Assembly (NCBI GenBank): GCA_008508345.1
Contig: QNGE01003733.1
Location: forward strand, 6,779 to 70,778
Reading direction: 5' to 3'
Source of the DNA: Paragonimus westermani
Lineage: Eukaryota > Platyhelminthes > Trematoda > Plagiorchiida > Troglotrematidae
DNA: 64,000 bases
Shown here: in pieces, positions 11,603-23,406 of the stretch
Layout: every line of letters begins with the position of its first letter
How positions within the stretch are numbered: position 1 is the first letter of the stretch
The notes under the pieces: generated by a model
Told to the model about the DNA's origin: nothing
Seen by the model: the letters and a program-made list of their open reading frames with translations, nothing else
Databases searched by the model: none
Position numbers and translations under genes: made by a program

Positions 11603-11782
11603 TCATCGCTTAATAAACTCCAGATGAAACCAAAATGCTGACGGTTCTTGAACGCTTTGACTTTGTCGAACAGCTTTCATCCGGCGGGCCAAACCAGAGC
11701 AGCTACAGTGTGCGCGCTTCAGTAGACGACAGTCATCAGCTAACACGTGCTGTTGTATGAGACGGATAATGAGATGAACAAT
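11603..11782 (-). CDS. Candidate exon upstream of 11290-11456
   Basis: Minus-strand frame after an acceptor (cattacacacag), beginning IVHLIIRLIQQHVLADD, continuing through a CSCSGLARR stretch, and open to a TGA at the lower end. The helix-like hydrophobic start and basic middle look coding. The true donor is unclear because all internal GT sites are weak, so the lower border is approximate. Phase 0 in. Confidence 0.28.
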   Translation of the reverse strand: MVHLIIRLIQQHVLADDCRLLKRAHCSCSGLARRMKAVRQSQSVQEPSAFWFHLEFIKR

Positions 11783-11970
11783 CTGTGTGTAATGTGTCAT
11801 TGGTCACCGTGGTTAGTGGGTTACGTGATTTTTACTTTAAGAAACTTCGGAAGAGCACAACTCTTCGAAACACATCGAAAACAATTCGGGTAATAAGGTT
11901 AGCCTGCTGATATGTAGAAAAAGTTTCTTTCTGGTTCTTTTTCTATTAGGATCACAGTTTAAAGCTTACT

Positions 11971-12201
11971 TCACATCCCTTTCCTAGGAATCGTAAACCA
12001 GACACAACTGTTCACGGAATCAGGATTGACATCACCGATTATCAGCGTGTTCGTAATTAATGCTAATGATCTTAGCCGTGGGAAATCGAAGCACTGGGTT
12101 TTAACGACACTGAAAATGTTAGCTTCAACTGTGGAGCATTGACCAGGTCGATATGTGTGTGAATTAGCAGTGTCCATCACATCAGTAAGAACGACGGAAT
12201 G
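11971..12201 (-). CDS. Candidate exon, first of the 11-12 kb cluster
   Basis: Minus-strand frame after a fair acceptor (cagtcagttgcag), phase 0. The peptide starts HSVVLTDVMDTANSHTY and contains alternating hydrophobic runs (SLALITNTLIIGDVNP) typical of beta structure. It runs to a stop at the lower end. A donor after NPDS (gtgaac) would make it join in phase 0 to the 11603-11782 candidate. Unrecognised. Confidence 0.28.
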   Translation of the reverse strand, partial: HSVVLTDVMDTANSHTYRPGQCSTVEANIFSVVKTQCFDFPRLRSLALITNTLIIGDVNPDSVNSCVWFTIPRKGM

Positions 12202-12747
12202 CTGCAACTGACTGTCAGTTTAAATTGATCGTTTGTTCTGTGGGGAGCAATCTGGTGGTTCAGCGGATTTCTTGATATAAAGTATATTTATTGACTTAGT
12301 TAGTTGGTCTAATACTAGTTCTTTTCCATCTAATTTCCTAAAATGTGTGAACAGCCAATTTCCATTGCTTGAAGAAAACTGATGTCACCGAACACTGGAT
12401 GATGTGGCATTCCTACCTTGATTGTAATCGATCTCATTTTTGTGCCCTTCTTAAATAATCGCTGAAATTTGGATGCAAAATTGTTGAGTGACCACGATCA
12501 TCCCGTGCACAATTCACATTTTGTAATCAGGTGTACACCTTCCATTAGATCTTCAGTTAAATCCTTTTTACCTCTTGAGCGAATGCACGTTCCCTCAACT
12601 TTTCTTGAGTTAGTCGTTTGCTTTGCAATTCTTAATCCGTATCAAAAGCAAAGTCATTAGGAATCTGAATAAGTTGCTTTTTTCACCGATTTTGTTCTGC
12701 TGTTTACGTTGTCAATAAACTTGAGTATGTAACTGCTTAAAACTCAC

Positions 12748-12817
12748 CTCCCCAGGTGCACTTGACTTGAAGTAGTGTGAGTACACTCATGCTGTTTAGG
12801 ATCATTCGTTCGCAAAA
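12748..12817 (-). CDS. Candidate short exon
   Basis: Minus-strand segment ending at a strong GTGAGT donor. Read from the AG before TTT it gives FCERMILNSMSVLTLL and then a short tail ending KCTWG, leaving phase 1. The acceptor (gctaagaag) is poor. The ATG within FCERM would also allow an initial exon. Low certainty. Confidence 0.22.
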
Positions 12818-12858
12818 CTTCTTAGCTTGTGATTCTCGTATGTTTGTCTTAGAGGCAA

Positions 12859-12900
12859 TGATGATGATGGTGATGACGATGATGATGATGATGATAATGA
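12859..12900 (+). repeat. GAT trinucleotide microsatellite
   Basis: Imperfect run of gat/gac/ggt triplets. On the minus strand it would read as a histidine run, and in other frames as Met or Asp runs, which produces spurious open frames here. Confidence 0.85.
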
Positions 12901-15892
12901 AGGTGGTAAAGAGCAGCCGAGTGTGTGTGACAAAATTGACGATTACAATTAACAGGAAAGTGTGGATTACTTCCATGTATTTTCAGACCCGCAAACTCGT
13001 GTATTACCGAAAGCGAATTAGACGAATGGGTGAGGTCTCCAAACTGATAATGACATTCCATAAGTTTTCTGCCACATAGTTTGTTGCATCCTCACTCTAG
13101 TCTATGTGAACATCATGCTTGGTTACGATTGAACAAATCGCACCATTGCAAATTCAAATTTAGAGGTTACCGTTTAATTAAAAAAATCCGGCTTGTACTG
13201 TCACATCTCATCTACTTCGGTGATCCAAGTAACCTGAATGCTGTTCTAACCCACGTTAAAGTTTCCGTGAACCTACCAAACTGTTCGTTCACCAAGCACT
13301 CGAGGTGGTTATTCGTGTGGTATAAGTTTGGTGAACATTACAGCCAGAAACAGAGGGAATTCCGTAGTTCATATTGAACCGTATGACTGCTTTCCTACCA
13401 TGAGTTCAGGTGGCGTATGTTTATAAAAAAAACAGCAAACTATCCCAGGGATCAACGGGAACTGCTTGGAAGTGCTTGTTGTTAATGCTCTGCCAACTTC
13501 ATGAAACCTAAGGTCGGATAGGAGAACTGCCTAAATCTCAGTTCAAGAGAGAGCATGAAAACATTGCTAACAAGCAATGTGATGCCTCGTTTTACAAACT
13601 AGAAAAAAGGTAGTCCAACTTAGCAGGCGAGGGTCATGTTTCCAACCCTGTTCAAACAACAGTGAAATTCCCCAGGTGTAACACTTACCTCGTTACCTGG
13701 ATCTGATTCGTAGTGAAAAGAGTAACATATATCAGTCCAACTGTCTTTTCAACATACCTTCTTTGTTTTCATCCAGGTTAACAAAATTTTATTAGTCAGT
13801 ACAAATATTTTTGGATATTTTGTGAATAAACTGCAATCAGACAAGGCAATGACGATTTCGTAGTTGCTATAGTTAGGTTCCGCGTCATTCAGCAACTATC
13901 TGCTCGTCTTGGGTATACACAACGATTTTCATTCTGTAATTCTTCGTTTGTTTTACTGAACAAAGAATTAACCTCCAGAAGATATCTTAGGTTGAGAGCT
14001 ATCGTCAGCATGTCACCAAAAAAAGACTCAAGTGTGCATAACCAAAGCCGGTGAGAAACATTCTTGAAATTGTTACTCTACATTCAATTTCAAGTAGTAA
14101 CTGAACGATTAAGCAAACAGACGAATTTGTGAGTGCAACATATACTATTGATTGCTCGTCTAATGACACATTCTTCCGTGTACACCGGGCCTATCCGGTG
14201 CAGGTTGATGCGTAACATATCAACTCACAAGTGAGCCGTAATGACATTCTTTGAAGCGGCTTGCTGTCATCTGCTGTCGATGACCACAATTTGACAGCTC
14301 ACTTACAGTAATGCACGTAAATAAGGAATTGCTATGACTGTTCTCTTGTCTGGTCTCAGACGTGCGCGACTTGTAATACAATGTGTTTTAGTTTCGGTAA
14401 GCGTGATCTTAACTACTACCGTTCTGCTCTTCAAGCACATACTGTGTACGTTCCGTTTAACGGTGTAATATCTTGTCAAAAGTCAAATGCATAAATGCAT
14501 TAGAAGTAAGTACGTTGCAGTCGCACAAACATATACGCCGTTTATGGCATTGTTTCAGACAATTTTTGAACTGACTATGTGGACGTTCGGTGACCGACTT
14601 GCACTTGAGACGGAGAAAGTTGTCAAGATTGTTGGTAATATCTTTTGTGAATGTTCTTTGTAGAAATTTGAAACGGTTTGTTCCCTTGATGAACATAAGT
14701 GTGACAATGTCACAAAACGTCGGAAGATCTTAAACCGAAAATAACTTGTTTTGATCTCGTGTCATTTGTTACAGTCGGTAACTTCACATGTCACAAAGAC
14801 TTGACCTCTCATTTTGGAAAGCAGGATACGTTTGCAAACATCAGCCCTAACTTCAGTCAGTTCCTGCCTTGAGGGCGAATTTGTGTTGGTTGATGGTGCC
14901 GATTTCTTTAGAATCAACCTCAAGTTTTACCACTAATTTTGTACACGCTTCTCAGTTGAGTGACCTACGGAGATACATAGAAGACATGCAAATCAATGTT
15001 TCGAGCGATGGTTTTTTTCATAAATTTTTCTAAAATGTTAATCCTTCTGCGTTTAACGTTGGAGTGGGTATGCCAAAATCCTCTCGGACAATTCCGCTTA
15101 TTTAACACATGAGGAACAACCAACTGTGTCGTTTAGTATTTGACAGTATACAAGGGCACGCTTCACAAATGCTCCAAGCCACAGTGATTACGGATGCATA
15201 GCGCCATTAACCATCAGCGGAGGGACTTACGCTCTTCCCTAATGGCAGATGGTTCATGTCGGTTAACAATCTTCTTTCATGATAAAATCGATTATAACCC
15301 TTCTTCCTCGCCATTTTTCCTACCCAGATACATCTCCGGTAGTTTTGGCTATTTCTCACCTTGTTGCTACAGTAAGCGAGTGCAGATGAAGGTCAATGTC
15401 AATTCCCAAATGTAATCCTCTGCGCTTCTTGACATCACGCTTCCTGTCTAGACAATCGCTGTCGTTGTCACTCTGTCCAAAGCATTTTGGATTACGACCA
15501 CTTTCGTCCAGCGATTTAAAATATCGAAGTGGCCCTCTGGGTAGCTTCAGACGTTATGGTGTACTCCTCGTAATGGAGTACGGGTGGCCTGCTCGATTAC
15601 AGTTGTTTTTACTGAATTTAGACAATAGAACGAGACAGAACAGAATATTTAAAAAATCATGAGACATGAAGAGTAAAATAAGTTAATGCCGGCTTTTGGT
15701 GAGTGCACTCTTTGGAAATCGTACAACTGTTCTCTTAAGACACCATGTTGTCGGTCTGTGAGGCAGATATCCATGCTGTCTCCTCTTGTGGATCAGTGCG
15801 ATCAGCCATTAAGTTTGTTGCGTTTTTGTTCATGCGAGGCTTTACTTGTGAAGTCTGTCAATGAAATTGTATAGAGTGGAGAACATTTTCAG
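12901..15892. other. Mostly unassigned sequence
   Basis: One weak minus-strand exon candidate lies at 13689-13744 (peptide TVGLIYVTLFTTNQIQVT before GTAAGT) and a very short one near 15233-15277. Neither has enough length or a partner. A minus-strand frame at 14457-14696 looks moderately protein-like but has no clear splice borders. No mobile-element protein recognised. Confidence 0.3.
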
Positions 15893-16025
15893 CGATGCTA
15901 GCAAAATAATCAAGAGAGACTGTACATATATTAAAACCTGTTACTGTATAATTGACCCTGAGGTCACAACACATGGGAAAAAACGGAATCATCCACAGGC
16001 ATGCAGGCAAACCTTTGGTGAACAA
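15893..16025 (+). CDS. Candidate internal exon with a Cys-x-Cys segment
   Basis: A 133-bp plus-strand segment with a textbook acceptor (agaacattttcag) and donor (GTAAGT). Phase 2 in, phase 0 out. The 44 codons include DCTYIKTCYCIIDPEVTTHG followed by a basic stretch and QACRQTFGEQ, with four cysteines in all. The cysteine spacing suggests a small disulphide-bonded extracellular module or a metal site, but I cannot match it to a named domain. Both borders and the open frame agree, so it is one of the better isolated exons. Confidence 0.45.
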
Positions 16026-18782
16026 GTAAGTCTTCTTAATGGCTGTGAGACTGAGTTCTAGTCTACAGAGTGTCCTTCAGTGTGTCCAACCAAGGCGATT
16101 GTCGTTTCTACGATTCCAGCCAACAACCGGTAAAGTGCTACGAAGTTAATCATTATCGTAACAGCCTTCGACACTTAAGCCCATTTATCTGGTTGCTTAA
16201 CCCGGGTCGTGCGAGAACACAGAGAACACAGATGACTGACGAACAGCCTAAGATGTGTCGGTCCCACCGTCCTTTGTTTATTAAAATTAACACGCACTAC
16301 CTGTGTGGGGATTTTTATTTCGGGGTCTATGGAAGTTTGTGGTTTCGGGCTATTTTTGAGATGGCTGGTCAGTTTTCAAATGTTCTGTCACCAGGCTGGT
16401 TGCCGCCGTTAATACAAATCCTTGTTGGGTTCGCTTGGAGTTGCACTGATAATGTTATCTAACAGAGTAACAGAACGTTTGGAAGTTAAAAACCAATTTG
16501 GGAAACAGATCAAAACCAACACCACTTCACACACACACAGAACTCGTTGGTTTATTGGAGCTCATCGAAAGTCTGTGAACATATCATGGCCAAGAGGTGA
16601 TATCTGGTTATAGTGCTTAAGACATCGGTGTGCTGGTCGTTACTAAGAGTACATTCAGACGAATCACCTTACAAATTTTTGGTCTCAACTGCTTGACAAG
16701 CTAACTGATGACTAAGCTACTGCACTCGGTAACCTAAGGATCACCAAGGCCATAAAGTACCTTATGACTTGCACTGAAAATTAGCTGCAGTGCTGGCAAT
16801 GTTGCAAGTTACTTCTGCTGCGAGTTAAGCAACGGAAAAAATTATCTGTGGGCGTTTTTCAACATGAAGCAATCAACATTCCTAAACACAGTAACCGGAG
16901 TCATCTAGTCTACGTGATAATTTGAGTTGGCAACCGCTTCTCTGTTAAACACACCTATCTAATTAACCGGACTTAAGCTGTTATGAACCTCAAGCCATAT
17001 TACTTAAAGTGCTGTTTTTACTACGAAAAGGATGTACATTGTTTTTGTAATTAAAACCCACGGTCGCTTGTTTACTACCGAACAGCAAGCCATATATCAC
17101 TTTTCTGACAGTCGACATTACAAGAAATCACATGCTCTGGAGTGTGCCGAAAGCGGAAGATGCCAAGCACGGTGTACTCTTAAATCTTGAATCTACGAAC
17201 AGTACGGATGTTCAGCCAAGGACGCATATTCACCAACGGAATTACACTCGTCTTGCATCTATTGACAGACGTTGATGCAATGGAATTTTGGCGTGCACTC
17301 ATCAACGTCAATCAAGATGTTCTATTTGTCGACGTCGTCTTGCCAATTGCATATGGTGTGAAAGTGCGTGAAGGAGGTTGCTAAGACGGCAAATAACTCA
17401 ACTCCTTTAAACTCACCCAGAATGACAGCGTATTGAACAGGTAACTAATACCTAACGCTCTCTGGTTGCTGCAGCCTGCTGTAATCTGTCACTCTTGATG
17501 AACTGTTGACCTAAGCGATATTTTTGTAAATCCTGTCTGTAAACGACTTTAATCAACACAAGCTTGACTTTGACTCCAGTGTGGTCCGTGATCACTAAAA
17601 TTCCCCAATCTTTGCATTTTTTACATTAGAGTTACACAGGCCATCTATGTCAGAAGTATCACGTTCTCGTACACTAAATAACTCCTCTGAAACTCTCTAG
17701 GCTAAACCACAAGTTAAACAACGAACCCTCTATTCAACCTGCACAATTACGGATCTGTCACTTTTGACGTAACAGGTAATGTGCAATCAGCCAACTCAGC
17801 AAGCAGTTTCCTACGAGACTAATACAAGGTCAGTTATAAAGGCCTGGCAAGAGACCACGGTGGTATAATTCGACCGAAATATGGGATCGACCTGTCTTTA
17901 GAGGTTTATCCAAATCGTAACTACGGAGACTGTCAATTGGTACTTCTCTGCAACACGAGTGAGACCACGTAAATGATAGAATTCAACTGTAGTCCTGCAA
18001 TAAGACCTGTTCATCTCCAAAGAATCTGTTCGGGATATATAACAATTGAATATCACTCTGAACTTCCGCTTTCAATACCGTCATATCTAAGGGCACACAT
18101 TTGCTGCTAAGCAACAGAGTAAACTTCAGTAACAAAGGAAATTATAAAGGAAACGTAAAGGTAATCTGAATTAATTGAGCAACACTGTAACTAACCGCAC
18201 GGAAACTCGTCCTAAAATCCTGTGACGACATCATCAAACTACAGCTTCCACTGCTAATCTACAGATGGTTAAAGTTTTCAGAACGTTAACAATCATACCG
18301 ATGACCATGAATACATAATACTGTTCTGTATGAATGGTACTCCTGTTGGTCTCATTCTACCGTGACTGACGGGCTCTTCCTATAGGTTTAATAGGTTAAC
18401 ACCACCTATCAGGTTGACTGTCTCGTGAACGCTCAAATCTTCGATTCAAAAGCCTATCAGAGATGACAACGTGTTAACACAATTAGCAAGTCTACAAATC
18501 TGACCTTCCCAATTGTTTTTACTGTTTTATACACTTTTATCTTTCTTATCGTTTCCTCTTCTGTGATATTAAACTCGTCGCCCCGATGGGCGTTAGCTTT
18601 CCATGACTGTTATCAACCTGCGAATAAATGAATAATTAAGTTAAAAAGTTGAGTAAGTTAGACAGAGAATTTTGTTAAAAGCCTCTGACCAAGACAAGAA
18701 CTCGTTTTAAAGTGAAGTTCGTGTTGTTTTGCAACAAATTGCCCGAAACAGTTCAATTCTGTGTGTGCTGTCGACGTTTCAG
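16026..18782. other. Unassigned spacer or intron
   Basis: Open frames at 16070-16462 and 17187-17384 (plus) have no matching splice sites. No repeat recognised by eye. Confidence 0.3.
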
Positions 18783-18877
18783 AGCAAGCCTGTTTTCATT
18801 TGCTAGATGTTGTATATGTCGTTGCAAATAATGGAACAGTTTTATGCTCAGCTCAGATTATTATCTCTGAAGTGCAG
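18783..18877 (+). CDS. Candidate internal exon, hydrophobic beta-rich
   Basis: A 95-bp plus-strand segment with a good acceptor (ctgtcgacgtttcag) and a perfect donor (CAG then GTGAGT). Phase 1 in, phase 0 out. The peptide begins QACFHLLDVVYVVANNG and ends SAQIIISEVQ, consistent with a folded beta-strand core. No neighbouring exon with compatible phase could be identified and no family is recognised. Confidence 0.42.
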
Positions 18878-20049
18878 GTGAGTTGTATGGAATGTAAACA
18901 AGTTTTTCAACGTTGCATCCTCAGTCTGAAACAATCAGCCGAAGTTTTTAGTTACATCATCAGTAGCTGACTTTATGCTGAGGCAATCCTCAAACAGAGC
19001 ATGATAATCTCAATAACTTGGAAGAGACTACAACCTCTTATGCCAATTCTAGCAATTCAGTGTCCATTGAAGTTTTCTTGTTTCACGCCTAAGTATTCAT
19101 TTCCCGGTTATGCTTCACGTCCACTATTCTGATTTCCTCAGTGTTCATTGTTATTTGGTATTCAAACGATATTCGCCACCTATGAAACGAGCATTAATTT
19201 CTGCTTTGTCCTTTCGTACCGATCATCTGTTCAACACAAAGCCGAATGTGTGTAAGCACCACTGTGTATTTAATAATCCGTAAACTCTGCAAGATAAACG
19301 GTTGTACTACGCCAACCAGTTCCTCCGCAGTGCAACCTATCATTGAGTGCGACAGATATTCGCTGAGAATTCGATCACGTAACCGCAATAATGTGAGATA
19401 CATCAAGTTCGCCCTTAACATAGTTCGGATTCAACCCCGAAAATACACAATTCACGTAGACGTTAAAACCGTATACTGGTAGAATCGACCGTTATCTCCT
19501 GCTTACTCTCCAGTTTTTTTGACCTAACAAATAAACTACTTGGCAAATCGAAATGAAAGTGTCTATTGCGTCGAAAACGTTGAGTCGACTTCATTTGCCA
19601 GACTGGAAAAACCAAGTTCAAACTGGTTTTTGCATTAAAACATTGTGAGACATGATGGCTATGGTCAGGGTTCAGCGTCGTAAACATTTAGATGTAAGTG
19701 TTTCACTAATTTCGTTCGTAGTTGGTGAAACAGACATACACTAATGCGTAAACATGCATAGACACATGTATTTATATATGCATTATACATAAGCAGCCTC
19801 TTAGGCGCTGCCCCACTCTCATGTAGCATCTAGACGACTACCTCCCATCGAATCTTATCCACAAGGTATAGGTTCAGTGAACTTGGTAGCGTGAACATAG
19901 ACCAGTAGGGATTTTGTAGATTTAAAAGTGAGGTGGCTCGAGTGGTTTAGTGAAGCAGTTGCCCTTCAGGTGGATGGATGGGTCCGTCTCTTTGCATAAC
20001 ATGAAACACAACACAGTAAACAGGGTGTGCCACGCTAAAACCCATTATC
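18878..20049. other. Unassigned; weak cyclin-like frame on the minus strand
   Basis: A minus-strand frame at 19194-19421 contains IGCTAEELVGVVQPFI, which recalls the last helices of a mitotic cyclin, but its splice borders are poor and the match is short. A tRNA A-box-like string (ggctcgagtggttta) occurs near 19935 without a B box. Confidence 0.25.
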
Positions 20050-21240
20050 ACAAATCAGAATCAAATTAGAGAGTCTATCAACTCACAACTTACTTGGTCC
20101 AGATTTGTTATCCCCTACTGTTTCGCAACCCTGTGCCAACCAGTTTGCAAAGTCGCTTGAGATGCTTTTATTCACTACTTGACGGCTGGAAGTCCAACGA
20201 ATGACGGTAAGCAGTTCAAACCCGAAAATACGCGGACTCAGAAGGCTATTGATGAATAGCTCCACTTTCAATGGTTTCCAAAGTACTAGAGAGATCACTA
20301 GATGACCCCCTATGGGCAAAATTTGAAGGCCTCGTACCTATTACCAAGAAGCGGCATGGCTTCCGTAAAGGCTAGACAGGAGCCGCATATCTGCTGATTA
20401 CTGGGAATTTTTGGACAAAAGCTTCTGGTATGAAGTCGGCCACTGATGTGTTCTGTGTTGACTCCTCCGAAGCCTTTGGTGGAGGTGAACACCCCATCCC
20501 CATATGGAAAATCCGTATATAGTAGAACTTCAATAGGCGTTTACTTAGGTGGCTGAACTTACGTTCAATGCCAACATGAGTGAACAATCACTAGACTGAC
20601 TCAATGCCAACAGCAACGTTCCGCAAAGATCAACCTTAGGACCGCTGTTGCTCGTTCTTGTCTTTTTCGAGCTGCTCACAAAGTCAGATAACCGATTTCG
20701 GTGTACGTCGAAGACAGAATCCATGGAGTGTTCCACGGCAACCAGACGATAACCTTATAAAACTGACTAAAACATTGATTCATACCAAACAACTTATTGT
20801 TCAACGTCGACAGATGTGAGGTCGTGCATACTGGATAACGAAATTGTGTTGAATACTAACTTTAAGATAAAAGATGCTCGTAATAATGTGCAAAGGAGAC
20901 GCAAGGACTCTAGACAGACAGTTTGTCTGTCTAAAAATCACAATGTCATGGTTAAAAGAGCTGAGCTAATCCTGAACCTCTGAGGAAACATTTGCAAAAC
21001 ATTCAACACCAAATTGTTATCCACTTTGTTAACCTCCATAATCTACCTACATCTGGAAACGAAAAAACACCAGTCATCCACATCGTAAGGAAGATTTCGT
21101 TTTATTGGAAGTAGTCAATGACGGCCGCTGGAGGCATGGGTATCAGAAAAATCCCCAACGTCGATCCTCAACCAATTACAGACCCCTCAAAGGAGATATA
21201 ATTCTTGTCTACGAAACTGAGTAATGGAATAGGCAAGTTA
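20050..21240 (+). pseudogene. Decayed CR1/Jockey-type non-LTR reverse transcriptase
   Basis: Read across frames on the plus strand, the order of motifs matches the reverse transcriptase of CR1/Jockey-type elements: LLGPD near 20100 (usual KSPGPD), KVLERSLD near 20290, KRHGFRKG near 20350, CVDSSEAF near 20455 (usual VDFSKAFD), NVPQRSTLGPLLLLV near 20620 (usual GVPQGSVLGPLLF), FNVDRCEVVHTG near 20800, then VKRAELILNL near 20955 and YRPLKGDIILVYET near 21180. Stops and frameshifts separate the pieces, so it encodes no product. The block containing the catalytic aspartate pair of the polymerase is not recognisable. No intact end or target-site duplication was seen. Old, truncated copy; strand and family level are well supported, exact clade is not. 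Confidence 0.8.
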
Positions 21241-22888
21241 CTATGTAAGCATAATTGCGTCACGGTTGAGATCTGGTCACATTGAGACGCATTACCTAAC
21301 TCTGTGGTCATGGTTGAAGCAGTTGGGAGTTTTACCGCATTGCTCAGTTGGCATATACGTGGGAAACAACGGACACTACAGGTGTCCCACTCCCTATTAT
21401 AACCCACTTCCTCAGGTCATTAACTGTATGTCTGAGTTAATTTTGTTTCGGCCTGTTTCACTGTTCGTTGCCAAAATGATTGCAGCCAGCAGTTTCGTTG
21501 AATTCACCTTTTATGTAATTCCATTCACCTCTTCTTTTCACATATAAACTATCCAGCAAAAATTTCTTCACTTACTAATACAGAGTTGGGAATATACGAG
21601 TACTAACAACCTGTGAATCTATAATATATTCTTTGGTTTGAAACTTTCGTTCTTATGCTGCAAACGAGTGTCCATTTGACTCGACAATTATAGTTGTCCG
21701 AGAATCAATCTCTTAACCTCGTTTACATGTGCCCACATTGTTAACCGCGTTCGCACTTCCAAATTGATACCTCAAAACGATTCGAATTCATAACTGTTCA
21801 TTGTATGTTTTGAACGACAACGTCACTTAGATAAGCGGTTATGTTTAGTTTTTGGTGGGCCCAGATTGCACAGCACCGTTAATGTCGGTACCAACCTTCC
21901 TCACATTCACTACGACACACATTATCCTACTCACGGTTTGGCACGACCATTGGTTGTGAACTCTGTCGAATCAAACGTATTGTGCCATAACGCTGTCTGC
22001 ATTGGCTTTATAATACCTGCAGTTCATGTTGCTTTGGAGTATTTGAAGCTGCTACACGACAGGAAGTTTCCAGTTAAGGGGAGTGTATGATACCCCACCG
22101 TAATTAACGCAATCTATTCTTCCGTGTGAATAATAATGAACGTGAAATGATTTGAAGATTCATTGGCCTCTAGGTGAATTCATACGAAACTTGGCTGCTG
22201 GTCTTTGACCGACTGTTGCTCACGAAGTGTAGAAATTTTACAAACTGCGGAGTGACTGAATTATCAAGCTTATCGACTTGGCTCCTTGTTTTGTATTTAG
22301 AGATTTCGCAACCCACATTCTACGTTTTCTTCTTCGTTCTTCCCGAAAAGCAGTTGCTTTGTTTAGTTCTATTTTTAACTTCGTTTCGCACGCAAATATT
22401 GCTGGCTGGATGCGTGATGACAACTCCACAAGGTCGATCGTCAATTTTTTAATCACAATAATCAGAAGGATATGAACATCCACACGATAGACAAGAGCCT
22501 GACGCAAGCACAATTTCTGGCTCTATTATTGCCATTCATAACTTGGCAAAATGTCGACCGAATCTAGCAATAAGCATCCGTTCTTGTCTATCGTACCTCC
22601 CCACATCTTATTTTAATTAAGTCCAACACACTGAAGCATGTGATTGATTTTACTTCGGGTGAGACGAAACTTTCTACCTGGTATTTTCACAGTCGAATGG
22701 AGAATGCTAAAAAGAAGCACGACAGCTGAAAGAACTAAAAACCATGCTTCGATGCAACCGCAATGATCATTGAGAGGACGGTAATTTCACGCTTATTCAT
22801 GGCTCGTGAGTTCTGCTGTCTGGCGTCCGTGGTTCTGGTGAAATCTAGCAAAATCGAAACAGTTGTCTACAATCTTCATGATGGTCAC
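21241..22888. other. Unassigned, several protein-like frames
   Basis: A plus-strand frame at 21866-22090 (with RPLVVNSVES and ALEYLKLLHD) and a minus-strand frame at 22238-22440 with a basic cluster (EERRRKRRMW) look coding-like but lack convincing splice sites. The minus-strand one would continue the gene at 22889-23406 in phase 0 if its AG (cttgtggag) were used. Confidence 0.25.
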
Positions 22889-23011
22889 CAAGAGACGTTG
22901 TTTTAAAACCATTCTAGAGTACTTTTGGAGCCGTAGTTGAGGTTTGTTCGCTTCGTAATCCATCACAAACGGTTGATTGTTTTCAGCTATTGAGAAGTGA
23001 AAGTGCAATAG
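22889..23011 (-). CDS. Internal exon of a minus-strand gene
   Basis: A 123-bp minus-strand segment after an excellent acceptor (ttttgatttccttag), closing at GTGACC, a usable donor. Exactly 41 codons, phase 0 to 0. The peptide opens LLHFHFSIAENNQPFV and ends with a basic MVLKQRLL. The preceding exon on this strand (23193-23406) ends in phase 0, so the two join across a 181-bp intron without changing frame. The family is not recognised. Confidence 0.45.
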
Positions 23012-23192
23012 CTAAGGAAATCAAAAGGGATTACTTTTGAAGAACTTTCTGGACGTGTAATGTAGAGATATGTAGCCCTCGACCATAGTCGTGTGGTATC
23101 GTGTGAGTCAATTCATTTATGTCGCAAGTGGATTGTCACGAAATGTCCTCTTTTCTTGGAACTGACACCGTGACTAACTTCGCAAAGCTTAC

Positions 23193-23406
23193 TTTCATAG
23201 AAACTGTATCAGTAAGCTTGTTACGTGACACATCCAGCGTAAGAGCGAGGTCAATATGGAATGCTGGATCAGAAGCAGGTGTGATAACATGAGCGAAAGT
23301 GGGTTGGATATGTCTCGCCAAAAACTTCAACTGCTTAGTCACATCGCATTGCAGTGGTAACCGTTTGAGCAGGATGAAGCTGTCTTTCCCAATGTCCGCT
23401 ACACAG
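23193..23406 (-). CDS. Internal exon of the same minus-strand gene
   Basis: A 214-bp minus-strand segment, one of the longest exon-like frames in the window, with acceptor ctgtggacatcag and a strong donor (AAA then GTAAGC). Phase 2 in, phase 0 out, 71 codons. The peptide starts CVADIGKDSFILLKRL, includes FAHVITPASDPAFHIDLALT and ends LTDTVSMK. The strand-like alternation fits a beta-sandwich domain. A loose similarity to the lumenal part of ribophorin II was considered but cannot be shown; the following exon does not support it. Confidence 0.48.

Noticed and set aside
16070..16462. 130-codon plus-strand frame as a gene
   Set aside because: No splice borders, no start context and no recognisable motif; it also covers what would be an intron after the 15893-16025 exon.
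19194..19421. Minus-strand frame with IGCTAEELVGVVQPFI, as a cyclin C-terminal exon
   Set aside because: Short match, no pyrimidine tract before the only AG, and no good donor.
19935..19990. tRNA-Ser/Leu-like start (ggctcgagtggttta)
   Set aside because: No B box (ggttcgaatcc type) and no cloverleaf follows.
20080..20545. Donor-like acttac strings on the minus strand
   Set aside because: They fall inside the CR1/Jockey-type relic on the plus strand and have no matching open frame.
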